A stretch of 64,000 nt of DNA from Botrytis cinerea B05.10 (GCF_000143535.2 NC_037313.1:937501-1001500); one strand, 5' to 3'; shown: positions 1 to 11,300, counted from the first letter of the stretch. Notes: generated by a model from the letters alone, not told the origin. Translations and numbers: made by a program.

Positions 1-436
1 CAAAGGTACACTTTCCAGAACAACATGTACCCTGAGGACCGGCGATGCTCACACAAGTAGCACCTTTTACCAAACACTAAATTGGAAGGGACTGTCAGTA
101 TAACCATCATCAAATTACGTATTATATCTTAACAAAGGACTCGAATGAAACGAACCTTCTTTTTTCGAATGCAGTGTGCATTATCTGCCACCCCTGGTGC
201 GTTTTCACAAACTAATCCATCGCAACATGTCCCAACAGGACCGGCGAATCCAGAGCAGAAAGTATCCTCAGTGAGACATTGCTATAGTTCAGAGATCAGA
301 ATTGATGATTCAACATATCTGTAGGTAGGGGTGGAGGAGGAAGAAATACTGTGCATGATTTGTCTTGAGGAACAGCCACGGCGACAGCTGACGCTACAAG
401 GAGGGCGAGGATACTGAGGGTATGACTGAGTTTCAT
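1..436 (-). CDS. Small secreted cysteine-rich protein with tandem knottin-like repeats (3' end beyond window)
   Basis: Three exons, 436-350, 281-156 and 76-1, joined by introns of 68 and 79 nt; both joins keep frame and the second intron has a TACTGAC branch site, although its donor (GTTCGT) is weak. The product starts with a clear signal peptide (MKLSHTLSILALLVASAVAV, then AVPQ) and is presumably secreted. The mature part has a repeat with spacing C-x6-C-x9-CC-x4-C-x11-C sharing an AGPxGTCC core, and exon 3 begins a second copy (C-x6-C-x9-CC-x3-C, again AGPxGTCC). The CC-centred pattern resembles inhibitor-cystine-knot/knottin proteins, which in fungi are often apoplastic effectors or antimicrobials; the actual role is unknown. 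The gene continues past base 1, so repeat number is not known. Exons are short and no long ORF marks it. Confidence 0.72.
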
Positions 437-1084
437 TTTTTAAGAAATTTTGGAAATTATATTATTAAAAGATAGAGAACTTAATTATGAGGAAACAGAT
501 GAAAGCAGGGAAAAGCAATCCCATTTATCTCCCCGGAAAGTGTCTTTTAACGCCATCATAGTATAACTATCTCATCAGCTGGTTATAAGCTGACCCAGGC
601 TGAACGTCTGCTAAGCGATTGCCAAGCAGATTTACGAGAGCCCCTTACTTCTCGGATTATGTCGGCATGACGGCAAATCGTATGCATAGCCGTTTCAAGT
701 CTTTGAATGGTGCGTTATTCTGACCCGTATCATATCAGCATATTGCGAGCAACTCTAGTTACCTAGCGAAGTGACAATAGGCTTGTAATCCAGCGGGAAG
801 AGATATATAATCTTGATGATGACTGGCGGTGAGCAACAGAACATGTCAATTTCACAGTCTAGTTTCTGGCACAGTGATAAAGCCTTGTAAGTGTATACTG
901 TGTGAAGGCTTCAGCAATGACTCCAAGTGGATTAAATCTGTTACTCAAATCAATATATAACTGTGTAGAGAGATAGTCTTTCATTTCCATTGGCATTTAT
1001 CATTGTACTTTGGAAACCAAACTGCCTTAAATACATGTCTCAAAAGATCACATCTTTTCGTCTCATTAGTTCATAGTTTCGAAG
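437..1084. other. Intergenic, no gene seen
   Basis: Upstream region of the secreted Cys-rich gene. Moderately AT-rich; no ORF with coding character on either strand was found. Confidence 0.5.
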
Positions 1085-1990
1085 CTAATCACCATATTTC
1101 CATGTCACTCCCTCGCGGATAACACAACCCCGAGTGTTGCTTATAACATGAGCCAGTTCAAAAAGGGGGCGCATATTACGATCAAGATACAGATTCTTCA
1201 CTACCCTATTTGTCAGAAAACACCAGGTCTGGAAAAGGTGCTGTTCATTATTTTCATTCTTCATGTAAGCATTCTCGTTTTTAGCTGGATTTCTCTTCAA
1301 AATGTTTGTGGGAGTCTTTCTGTTCTTAATCAGATCTTCTACTTCGAATTGCAAGATTTCCAAAATCATATATTCATACTTTTGGAAAAAGTTTAGCTGC
1401 ACCTGGCCATGCTTTTGCAAAAGTTTCAACGCCAAAGCTATCTGCAATTGAATTGAAACATTGGTCAGCCCAGTTCCTAATCCTCGGCGTTGGAAATCCG
1501 GATGGGTCATGGTTGTTTGTCGGACTTCGTTTTCTTAGCCAATTAGCGAACTCTGGGACTGGTTTTATTAACTTACACAATGCTGGGCAGGGAAATACCC
1601 ATATTTATACATGGCTAGTATCACATCGTATCACATGAATTCTTGCACCTGAACATTCCAGCTTCTGGAAGTTTCATAGGATCCTATCTCTCTGTAAAGC
1701 TATTTGGTCTCACCTCTGGATTTGTTTGGTCATGTTCTCGAACTCCTAGCTTGCTCCTTGCAACTATTTGGTTTGTAGAGGCTTCGTTTATTTTACGAAT
1801 TTGGGTATTTGGCGAATCAAGACGCGGAAGAAACCAAGCTCTAAAGTATTCACGACAATTCTCTTCAAATATGGATTGTTTGATAGTCTTCCACTTGGTC
1901 TCGTTCTTTGTAGCTAGCATCGAAATCTCAAAAATTCGTTGGGATGGTCGATTGAGGCATGTTTCAATTCAAACATCGCTCATGATGTCA
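1085..1990 (-). pseudogene. Decayed GNAT-family N-acetyltransferase
   Basis: Reading down from about 1975, one frame gives a GNAT-like N-terminal half (FRAWFLPRLDSPNTQIR, then NQIVARSKL). Near 1510 a second frame carries the acetyl-CoA loop THPDFQRRGLGTGL (R-x-x-G-x-G). The sequence expected next (NWADQ, IADSFGVETFAKA, GAAKLFPK) lies in another frame over 1470-1380. The first frame then resumes with YEYMILEILQFEVEDL. At least two frameshifts therefore break one acetyltransferase, and a TGA sits just upstream of the N-terminal part with no usable ATG in frame. The original protein would have been about 230 aa, like fungal small-molecule GNATs. A multi-exon live gene is possible but would need implausibly small introns inside the catalytic fold. 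Confidence 0.6.
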
Positions 1991-2041
1991 GGACGCCTTC
2001 TTGTTCTTACCACGCAAGGATCCTCGGAATTCAGGGCCTAG

Positions 2042-2914
2042 CAGACTTTTGTTATAATGTACATAATTGCCTCATTACGATGAGGACTGTGTCACAATGA
2101 CATAATCTCAATTATATCAGATGTGTCACCGTAACTCGAAATTCATGCACATCGCACCAATCAACAAACAATCACGGCTGAATGACCTTGCATCAGTTTT
2201 CTTGAGTCGATTCCATTCAGTACTGTCATTCTATAATTATCTAATCGTATTCTGGTTTTTCGTTCTTGAAAAATCCTTAGGCCGTCGCTAGATTTGTTGG
2301 TTGGTTCTTACCGCGCGGTATTGTTCATGGCTACTTGTTGGTCGCCAGGAATTGAGGATGCCTTGAACTCCAAATCAATGGCATGAGGAATTCCAAGAAA
2401 GTCTTTTTTAATTGGATTGTTTAATTGAAGGAATTTTCGTCTTTTGTGCGGGAAGTCCTTGGTATTGCATCAGAAGGCATATCTGAAGATGATTTTGCCA
2501 AAGCCGCAAATACATTTCGTATTAATAGGCTTGCTTTTGTATTTATTAACGTTCTAAATGATGGGGATTTGAAATAATGCCTGGGTCTATGGTGTTAGTT
2601 ACGCCCTATAGACTGAAGGTACCATAAGAAGCCACGTTGAAGGTCGAGTTCGGATCCCAACAACCCTTGACGGCCATAAATGGGTTTGAACAGGTTTCTA
2701 ACCGTTCGACCAATCTTTCCGATGTCTCGTGAGCCATGAAGCGGATTCAACCAAGATTCGACCTCCATTGTCCCCGATAGCCTGCTGAGTAAGGCGAGTG
2801 ATACTGTGGCTTATATTTAGCACAACACCTAGCTGCAATGTTTGGGAATGTAACACCCGTGCTTTACACAGAGAGAGATCGTACCTCATTGTATCGTGTA
2901 ATTAATGCTACCCC
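2042..2914. other. Intergenic, with a short coding-like remnant at 2431-2577
   Basis: Mostly featureless. On the plus strand 2431-2577 has 49 open codons with protein-like composition ending ...FVFINVLNDGDLK and TAA. It is preceded by a plausible acceptor (TTGAAG) but has no clear upstream exon. It may be the last exon of a decayed or unrecognised gene. Confidence 0.3.
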
Positions 2915-3899
2915 ATGCTAGAATTTTTTGGAGGCAGGAGGCACAAAGCGGCAGAAAGTCCAGCTATCACCCCGGTACATTCTAGTAGTTCTAGGCCACG
3001 GCAAGAACGAAGACATTCGAATTATGTCGAAAACAAATCATCTCATCGTCCTAGTTCATCCCCCAGATCAAACACATGGCATCCTTCCAAGACTCGTGAA
3101 TCCAGCCCGAAACCACAGAAATTAAAAAGGCGGAATGGAATCTCAAATTGGTTCTTCAATAAACCAAAGAGAGTGGATAACGAAGATGATGAAATCTGGT
3201 GTAGGGGCGTCGAAAACACTGATATGCTTGGGGAAAAGGGAGACTCTTCAAGTAGAGGCGATGCTTCTCGTCAACAAGCTTACGTGAATGCATTTAACCC
3301 AGTTCCAGATTCAGTTAGTTCTCAACCTAAAGCTGGAAAAGTCGAATTTAGAGGTTCGACTCGTGACAGTCGACCCACAGATAAACAGAGAATTCCAAGC
3401 AAGCGTTCTCGTTCGGAAGCTTCACTTACCCCAAGAACGACACCATCATCAGTTGCAACTTTTGCCAATACAAAACCGCGATATACAAAACTATCACCAG
3501 ATTCATTTAAAAATCCACGCTCAGCTAGTTCCGTACCCAGACACAAAAAAACTGAAAACTCTGGTGATATGTCTGATCCGGAGAAATACTGGCGTGGAAG
3601 AGATATCAGAGATACGCGTAGAGATCTTGAGAGAAATATGAAAGGTATGTCTCCGTATCTCATCACTTATTTTGCAAGGGCAATAAGTTGACAAGAATTT
3701 AGTACAACCCTCCGATGATAGCGTCAATCTCTCTAGTAGTGATCGTAGGGATGGGAAGAGAAAAGCCTCCCGTCGCAGAGATGATTCTTGTTATGAATCA
3801 GACAACGGCCCCTCTCGCAATGAACGTAGTGATGAGAATAAGAAGCCCTCCCGTCACAGAAACAATCCAGACAAAGGTTCCTCCCGGAATAAACGTTAG
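2915..3899 (+). CDS. Disordered Ser/Arg-rich hypothetical protein
   Basis: Two exons: 2915-3644 and 3703-3899, with a 58-nt intron (GTATGT..TTTAG, TTGAC branch) that keeps frame. The product is about 308 aa, very rich in Ser, Arg, Lys and Pro, with a basic patch KPQKLKRRNG near residue 68 and a motif PEKYWRGRDIRDTRRDLERNMK before the intron that could form a charged helix. No known domain was recognised. Exon 2 carries repeats of the type SRxxxD...S. The frame ends in TAG at 3897-3899, but the same frame stays open and protein-like for another 55 codons to TAG at 4066-4068 (see findings), so the stop may be a nonsense change. Function unknown. Confidence 0.6.
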
Positions 3900-4725
3900 C
3901 CATCTTCTGAGAGAAAGGAAAACCTCAAATCCTCGGCTCAAAAAGCCGAATATAAGAATGGATATACGGCTAGAGTTTCTTTCGATGATCATAAATCTCA
4001 TTTTTACAACGACAAGGTTAATATGAACTCTCCCAAGGAGCATCGTTGTGGGCATGAGCGACCAATATAGGCTTGATGGCGAAGGTCTAGAAGTCACGGT
4101 GTTTTTTCTTTCTCTATTTCACACTTTTTCTTTCATTTCAGATGATTTTTATCACCTTATTGTCATTTCTCATCATTTTATTGTTACATTAGCTAACTGG
4201 TTTGTATTTATATCATTAAATACTATCTTTGCCCATCTTCATGAAATATGGAGTGTCTGCCCCTTTTCGCTTTGAATCCATTTTAGATTGACTCTCCTAC
4301 GATTTCCCCAAACACTAAAACATATTCTGAGCAATAACATCAAATTGCATCATAGATACTGTAGATTCCTGTCCTTCCGTTATGTTACAAAAGATAAGCC
4401 AACCGTTGATCCTTCAAGAGGCTGAAGCAAGGCAAACTCATAACCGCTAACCGCCAACCTTCGCCCCACAAAAACCGCACTTCAGGTCGAAGTTTCAGCT
4501 AACCGTCATGAATCCTGTTTTACTGCCGCAGTAAATTTTTCTCATATAAGTGAACGGAGGAAAATGACATGCAAGTGTTGGTAATATCTTATAATATAGC
4601 ATTTCGGCACTATCCACAGTGGAGAAACAATATTCTAAAGTAACCTTAATACCAACCTTCTACTCCACAACCACCCCATTCTATCCCCCTCAATTCCACC
4701 TCAAACCCTCTCATCTCACCTCATC
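3900..4725. other. Spacer: in-frame open tail, then pyrimidine-rich intergenic
   Basis: 3900-4068 is an open extension of the preceding gene. From about 4100 the sequence is T/C-rich and has no coding character. A TATA-like TATAAG lies near 4545 upstream of the next gene. Confidence 0.45.
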
Positions 4726-5436
4726 ATGCCCTTCCTCACAAACAAACCACTCGTATCCTCAACCCTCCACCAAACCCGCACACGCAGTAACACCGACCCC
4801 AAGCCCCCCAAATCACATTCCAATTCCGCATCCATAGACTCGGGATATGCAAGCGGCTGGGGAACCATCCATTTCTGTTCCAAAGGACCATTTACATCTC
4901 GACGAACCTCCATATTCACCGACGAACATCTAACGTGCGAGGGACATCCTGTAATTTTCGAGTATGGGGAAGACATCAAGGTATTTTATATCGGGGAGGC
5001 AAGGATCGCGAATTTGAGGGATAGAATGGGACAGAGTCGAGAGGTTTTAATTGGGAAGTCGGGAAGGAAAAGTAAATCGGGGAATAAGTATAGGAATGTA
5101 AATGGGGCGAGTCGTCGAGATAGTCAGATATCGGGAAAATTCTTCCAGAGGCCAGAACCGGTTCGAAGGGGAAAGATGGTGAAGGATGAGAGGGGCCGTG
5201 TGAGAGCGGTGTATGAAGATGAGGAACCGATTGATTTGGGGAGGAGAATTGCGAGGGAATCTATTAGAGATATCTCGACTTGTGAGTGCATGCGTATTGT
5301 GTTCTTGGCAGGGGCATGGCAATGAGTTAACATGGATTTAGTTCTCAAAGTGCCGTTGGTGCCTGAAAAAAGTGCAATAGACGGAGAAAGTGAACATGGT
5401 GTCAGAGCTCTGTGGAATTGGGGATTTGGAAATTAA
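4726..5436 (+). CDS. Hypothetical protein, 216 aa
   Basis: Two exons: 4726-5281 and 5342-5436. The 60-nt intron starts GTGAGT and ends GATTTAG; splicing adds 31 residues (FLKVPLVPEKSAIDGESEHG, then VRALWNWGFGN) in place of a short unspliced tail. The N-terminus (about 60 residues) is Ser/Thr/Pro-rich. A central stretch (SGWGTIHFCSKGPFTSRR, EHLTCEGHPVIFEYGEDIK) looks folded, with two Cys, and is followed by a basic, Gly/Arg-rich segment and an acidic-basic helix (DEEPIDLGRRIARESIRD). No family was recognised. Single-copy look and a good Kozak-like start (ATCATGCC). Confidence 0.62.
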
Positions 5437-5955
5437 TGGGAGTGTTGGGCTTTGATGCTTTCATGCCAAAAAGGGGTCGCGGAAGCGAGTAAAATTGGTG
5501 TTCGGGGTTTGGAGGCTTACTGGGTATACCCTGGGGATTGGGTTATCTTATTGTTAGCGAATATACGATAGTGATTTAACTAGTTCTGTGAGTGGTTTAG
5601 TGAGGAACTGTGTGTGCAGTTTGTCTTTGACAATCAAGAACAAGTGGCGCTTGCATAAACTTTGTGTTGATGTTGGGAGGTTTTAAGCGGAAGGATGAAA
5701 GATGTCCGAATCAAGGAGGTAGAATAATAATAGTACGTCGAAAATTGTGCCTCAGAGCTCAGAAAAACCAATAGTGTAGTTGTGGATAGTTGTGTATATA
5801 TTTCTTCAAACCAGCGCCACCCCGAAATCTATTTTACAAGTCATTAATCTATGGTAACGTCCGGCCGCTTTTTTAATGCTCATTTCCATGATATTCTATA
5901 ATTCGTAGTGCTCGTCCACTTTTCTCGTACATATCCCATAGTATCTTCTCCTAAA
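5437..5955. other. Intergenic between convergent genes
   Basis: 3' regions of the flanking genes. No ORF or repeat of note. Confidence 0.5.
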
Positions 5956-7526
5956 TCAAGCGAACTTCTTCACATGCATCCCAGTTTTGCTCAATCTGGC
6001 TGCAATAAAGAAAGCCACTGTTGCAATAAGCAATGCTCCACAAAATGCTATTGTAGGAACATATCCGGAACTCGAGAGGATCTGTCCAGCAACCGGTGTA
6101 CCAACCAAAAGACCCAATCCACCAATCGCAAAGGCCATACCCATTCTCGTGCCTACGACGCCCATGTGAGGGCTAAGCGATACGATGACCGTGGGTGGAA
6201 TTGATACGAAACATCCTGTGGAAAAGCCGTAGAGAATGGCGAATACGACCAGACCGCCAACAGAATGAACACCAGTCCAGCCGAATGCCACAACACTTGC
6301 GATGAGCGTTCCTGGTATGATGATATTCAAGGGTCCGAATTTGTCTGCAAAGTAGTTGGGAATAATACGACCAAAGATAGATGCCGCATTAATGGTACTC
6401 AACATATAGAATGCCGAGTTTGAATTCATGATATTTTCATTTATGGCGTAGGATGAGATGTAGTAAAAGGGAATATTGAGACCCATGAACCCGAAAAAGA
6501 GGCCGATGGTAAAGAGCAGGTATGGTCGTTCCTTGAATGCGCCCAGATCTATGAGCTTACGCTTTTGCGATGGCTTCACACGCATCTTCATTATGCTGAT
6601 GGAGATGGAAAGGGTAGCGAGGAAAATAAATCCAAGGGCTCTTGTTGTCCAGCCAAAGCCGATTTTAGGTTGAAGGTTATGGAAGATAATTGGGTAAATT
6701 ACGCCACCTGAGATTATTAGCTAATGACTCGATACCATTGTGTTGAATAGCACGATAACCAATGAAAAAGTTACATACCAAGTGAACTTCCACTAGCCGC
6801 TATTCCAGTTGCGAAAGCTTTCCGTGTTGAGAAGTAAGTGGAAACGATCGCGACACTAGGAACAAAGAGACATCCCAATCCAATTCCCATACACATAGCT
6901 TGTGCAAGCACAATTTGCCAGTAGCTTGTGGAGATAGATGTCATCATCATACCGAAGACAACCATAAATGTTCCAGTACATAGAAGAGGACGGAAGAGAC
7001 CGGCATCTGGGAAGGGGTTAATACTTCATTGTTTCAAGAGGTACAGGGGGAAAGAGTACCGAACAGAGGACCAGTGAAGACTCCCACAAGTAAGAGCAAG
7101 AAAGCTTGTATAGAACCGATCCATGAAATATTAGATGGTGATTCATGAGATAGTAAATCAGTTTCATAAAAAGTCTGGAATGCACCAAACATATTCACTA
7201 TGCCCCTGTTGTCATTGTCAGCTTTAACCGCACTGTTTCTTGAATCAAACATCATACCATGAGTTAAAGAATAAGAAGAAACTCCCAACCACCTGAAGCC
7301 ATGCAACCACTCCTCCATTTGGAATATCGGCAAGAGGATTCGGAGCAACCTGAGGAAGTTCTTCGGCAATAATGTCAGAATCATTACCCGATAATTTTTC
7401 TTCCTTTGATTTGATAGATGCCCCAGCCGAAGTATTCTGATCCATATCGGTGGAGATTTGATCCGTCGGGCGATTAACGGGATCGGTTTCAGATTTGTGA
7501 CTGTGAAAAGTATGTATGGCAACCAT
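5956..7526 (-). CDS. MFS transporter, monocarboxylate (MCT)-like
   Basis: Four exons in transcription order: 7526-7258, 7205-7060, 7006-6779, 6707-5956; introns 52, 53 and 71 nt, all in frame, product 464 aa. A hydrophilic N-tail of about 75 residues is followed by NGGVVAWLQVVGSFFLFFNSW, the variant of the (D/N)GG[W/V]xW signature at TM1 of MCT/SLC16-type fungal transporters. About twelve membrane segments follow; the loop after TM8 carries NAASIFGRIIPNYFADKFGP, which fits the R-x-x-P-N/G loop of this family. The family moves monocarboxylates or other small organic acids with H+ across the plasma membrane; in fungi substrates are mostly unknown (yeast Mch proteins, and riboflavin for Mch5). 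Located alone, next to regulatory and hypothetical genes. Confidence 0.85.
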
Positions 7527-8769
7527 GGTACCGGTATGTGGCTTTCGGCGGAGTTCACAGATCGATCGTGTTAGTTGAGTATTATCCCGATATGTCCAAC
7601 GAGTACATGCGTCTCTCTTATATTCATCCTTTCGCGCTCAGAAGGTCGGGAAGTGAGAAACTAGCCACAGATCTGCCAATCTTGAGAGCGCGGATTGATA
7701 TAAAGTAGACCGCGGATGTTGCGGTAGGATCTCCTATGTTCTTATATCCGCCAATTGGATGACTCTTTGGTGGTAAGATCGTCAAAGATGTGGAGCAAAA
7801 TCGTGGAAGGTGTCAAAAGTGGGTATGAGACATGAACATGGGAAGATTTCTTCAATATCTTCTTTAAGCTCGAGCGTTTCTGACGGTCTTGGGACTCGGG
7901 AAATGGGTTCAAGGCCGAGTTTCATGTCGGCAATTCAATGAGAAGGCGAAACTCATGGCGGTGGGCGGTATCGATATTGAAAGTAAGGTCAAGTGTTTCA
8001 CGGAGATATGGTTGCTGGAGTCGTACTTTGAAGAAGTATCATCAGTTGTTGCCATGAGAAGATCGGCGTCAGCATGCATATTAGTCATCAATTATCTTAT
8101 CTTCTTCACGTCTTGCGGGCAGGATTTCCCTTCAGCCCCTTGAAGATTCGTCTTACATCATCATCATCATCATCACCGCCGTCGCCGTCGTCGTCGTCAT
8201 TATTATCCAAGAACTCGGAATCATGTCATCTCAGGATTGAGAGAATGCAACAAAATATATCAAAGGCACACATTGCTAACTTGCTATTTGGGGAAAGAGA
8301 AGCCGTGGCGAGTTTTTTTCAAGGTAACGCGCAGTATTTTTACGATATCTATTAATAGTAAGTTTCTGCACGATTGAAATGGACGACAGTGTTACCAAAT
8401 GATAGACCACCCGTGCCCTGTATAACCTCGATTATGCGGTGCACTGTCTCGGGACTGTCTCTGATATTAAGTTCCTACCTAGCTAGCTAGACACTTATCG
8501 ATTTGCGCAATTCATCCCACCCGGAAGTGTATAAGACCCCACGATCGCTCGCTCATCTGCTAACCACGCATGAGAAATTAATCTTCACAATCGATCAAGA
8601 CACATGAATCTAATACCAGAATGGAACTGATATTCTTACTGCCCTTGCATATATAACTTAAATATATCGCCATCACAAGCGAACAAATACAAGTACTACT
8701 ATTTCAAGCCATCAACCTTCGACCAGCTCAAATCTTTGAATTTACCACAGGACTACTTCCAGCCTCAAT
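7527..8769. other. Intergenic, with trinucleotide repeats
   Basis: Promoter side of the MCT-like transporter and 3' side of the Zn2Cys6 gene. The only structure is a (TCA)n/(CGT)n microsatellite near 8157-8203. Short ORFs here look non-coding. Confidence 0.5.
8157..8203. repeat. Compound trinucleotide microsatellite (TCA)n-(CGT)n
   Basis: A run of TCA units passes into CCG/TCG units and then CGT/CAT. It is not inside a convincing gene. Confidence 0.7.
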
Positions 8770-10516
8770 CTATGCCTCTTCACTCCTCGAAAGCTCGACT
8801 CGTGAAGCAGCATAAGGCCTTGACGGATTTCCAGCAGGTTTGATACCGAGCAATAGCGTTATTTGCACCTCACCAAACTGCCCGCGATTGCCTTGAAATA
8901 GACGAGCATTATCCTTAGAAACAACATCCCCTCGCACAGGACTATAGAATGTGGCCGGTGACCGAGGTCTGGCTTTGACGATGAGGTTCAACTCGCTGGC
9001 TGGATAAGCAATTTCGGTACACGATGACGTGCAGGCAGCGACGATTTCTTGTCGAGGCTTTCCACTGAGAAGACAGAGAGGTAAAAGTACGTCGACTAAC
9101 TCTTCACCAATCTCCTGAAACGTGAAGTTATCTGGGAAGTAACATAAATCCCCGTAACCAGTTCTTATTGGGTCGTCGACAAAGCGTGTACTGTTGTTCC
9201 GGAGACAGAAATACGTCTCAACCGCATTATATATCTTCTCGGGATATTCTAGAGTATGTCAATACTCACTCATCTGTAGACAGTGCAGGATGTTACTTAC
9301 CTTGCAAGTGAGGTTGTATACAGGCTCGAAGATCTTCTGTATCTTTTGGCATGCGCGAAAACACAGCTTCCAACACGTACCGTGATACCAACGCCCGGAA
9401 TATCGTTCTCATACTCAATTTTTCCAGGCTTGAGGATTGGAAGTAATCGGGAATATCACTTAGATTCATGATTCATAAAGCTTTTAGAAGGAGTGAAACC
9501 GTCGTTATACTTTTCCTATTGTTCCTGTCGCGATCATTCATCTGGGCAATGTTAGATCCAGAAAATGGAAGACAATCATCCCGTATAATATTCTCACTGG
9601 CCAGCTTATCCAAAGTGTAATCGACAAAGCGATGAATAGCTTCAAGGCTTTCTTGTACTTCTGCAGAGTCAAGCGGGCACTGTGTTGTTACTTCATTCTC
9701 CAGTGGTGATGAAATAAGCGTAGGAGATTCATTCTTCAGTGGTGATGGAATAAATGTAGGAGATTCTTTCTCGCTACATTCTACCGATGCTGGTGTGGGT
9801 CTTTCCAGAACAAGAGGGGCCCAGAGCAATGGAATATTTCCCGTAAATAGTGGAAGGCTTGCCTCGTGCTCGGAATGGGTGATGTTATAGTCGTTGGATG
9901 TACAACCCCTGCTCACATCAACGATGCAAAGTGCACATCTGCTGGGCCGAGTGAACTCTGCAATCTTCGAATTTGGGTTTAACATCCTACATGGCAATCC
10001 GCGTACAACACAGCGCTGGCAAGGTCCGTCGAACTTCGGAATACTAGAGACTTGTATTTGCTTAGCCTTGTATTTGTTTTGGTCACCCAGTGATAAGCTC
10101 TTGTACCATGGCGCTGTGTGGAATGCAAAGAAATGTCGCAGTACTCACTGTTTTGACGGAGCATAGTCCGTTATTTCTGGCTGATTCGTTCAATGCATTT
10201 TGTATGTGTGACAGTGGTCACACTTTCCATCAGCATCCTTTAATTCGTACAAACAATCGGTCTTGTTTTCACAACACGATTCACAGCTTCCGAGTGGATG
10301 GCTCGTTGGCTCGGAATTGTAGTCTGGAGCGAATTTAATACACTCGACTTTTCTTATTGGACAGCTTTCACGTGCTGGTGAACGTTCGGTCCTGATATTA
10401 GTCAATTCTTCAATCTTCTTTGCTCTTCGCTCATTGTCTTTCTCTGCCTGGACCTTTTTTCGTTCGGCTTTTCCTCTTCTCCGAATTGTAACTTTGCTGA
10501 TAATGTCTCTCAGCAT
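8770..10516 (-). pseudogene. Tandem Zn2Cys6-type protein, interrupted by TGA
   Basis: Starts at ATG 10516 (MLRDIISKV). A basic helix (RRRGKAERKKVQAEKDNERR) leads into a Zn2Cys6-like cluster: CESCCENKTDC (C-x2-C-x6-C), then CDHCHTYKMH with a TGA at 10192-10190 exactly where the sixth Cys should be. The frame stays open past the TGA for 14 codons to a GTGAGT donor. A later exon on the same strand has a second cluster: CQRCVVRGLPC (C-x2-C-x6-C) and CALCIVDVSRGC (C-x2-C-x7-C), then a Ser/Pro-rich segment. The C-terminal part is clear: ...LRACIQPHLQ, a 52-nt intron (9300-9249), then an exon from 9248 to TAG 8770-8772 (EYPEKIYNAVETYFCLRN...). The junctions around 10160-10020 and 9510-9465 are not certain. 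Likely a transcription-regulator-like protein of unknown target, disabled here or using an unrecognised splice. Confidence 0.55.
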
Positions 10517-10710
10517 GTTGAATAAGTAGATTGATCGAAAATGACGAGCTTCTGCTGAGATGAGTATGAAGATACCACATATATAGACACTCAGGTGCTG
10601 ATGAATCAAATGCTTGCGAATAGATGCTATAACACCCAATATTCAAGCTATCCAAACACAAGAATATTATTTAATCTCAAGATATCAAAAAGAAAGAATG
10701 ACAATCCAAA

Positions 10711-10745
10711 CAAGAAACAAGAAACAAGAAACAAGAAACAAGAAA
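10711..10745. repeat. Tandem repeat, CAAGAAA x5
   Basis: Five perfect copies of CAAGAAA. Confidence 0.9.
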
Positions 10746-11059
10746 CAGTAGAAGATAAACAATAAACAAACTGTATGCTGTTTATCTAGGTCAAATACAT
10801 TGAGATTGTCTCGGGAATTCCTTTATTCCAAAATATGGCAACACCTCGACGTTCGTTCCAAATGTTCCGTTCCCTGTCCTGATGATTGTGAAAGTCTTGG
10901 GGTTCGCGACTTCCCTAGTAGTACCTGAAGGGAAAATAAAGAAGACTCGGATCGGGATGTCAAGATTCCAACAGAAAATGACTCAGAGTCGGGACACGAA
11001 TACTAACAGAAGCTATTCGAGCGAATGGGGAAAATTTAATGATATTGTATCGAATATTG

Positions 11060-11192
11060 TTAGAAATATACGAGGATAGCGGGAATTCGATCTGGAATGC
11101 TTATTTTTATCCCAGAGTGGATTAGGAGTTTGTGAAGATTTTCTGGAATGCCCATTCCAGATCGAATCTCTGGATTATCGTATATTTTAATT
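11060..11192. repeat. Imperfect inverted repeat (MITE-like foldback)
   Basis: Arms 11085-11099 (ATTCGATCTGGAATG) and 11153-11167 are exact reverse complements. Outside them TTAGAAATATACGA on the left pairs with the CGTATATTTTAA end on the right, giving arms of about 35-40 nt. An internal palindrome CTGGAATG-CC-CATTCCAG lies at 11143-11160. No protein is encoded and target-site duplication is unclear. Confidence 0.55.
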
Positions 11193-11300
11193 ATATGCCA
11201 TCTATTGAATATCTACTGAAGTGATAGATTCCCCTTTCATATATACAAACTACCATATTACGAGCTTGATACATGGGATATCGCAGCTAGTTTGATATTG

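Noticed and set aside
1643..2041. Plus-strand ORF of 132 codons
   Set aside because: Lies antisense to the GNAT relic and has no protein-like character of its own.
2640..2680. tRNA B-box-like GAGTTCGGATCCC
   Set aside because: No matching A-box or cloverleaf pairing around it.
5282..5325. Unspliced C-terminus CECMRIVFLAGAWQ of the 216-aa gene
   Set aside because: It lies in a GTGAGT..TTTAG intron whose removal gives a longer, better tail.
8074..8355. Ser-rich ORF over the TCA/CGT repeat
   Set aside because: Composition comes from the microsatellite; no supporting splice sites or context.
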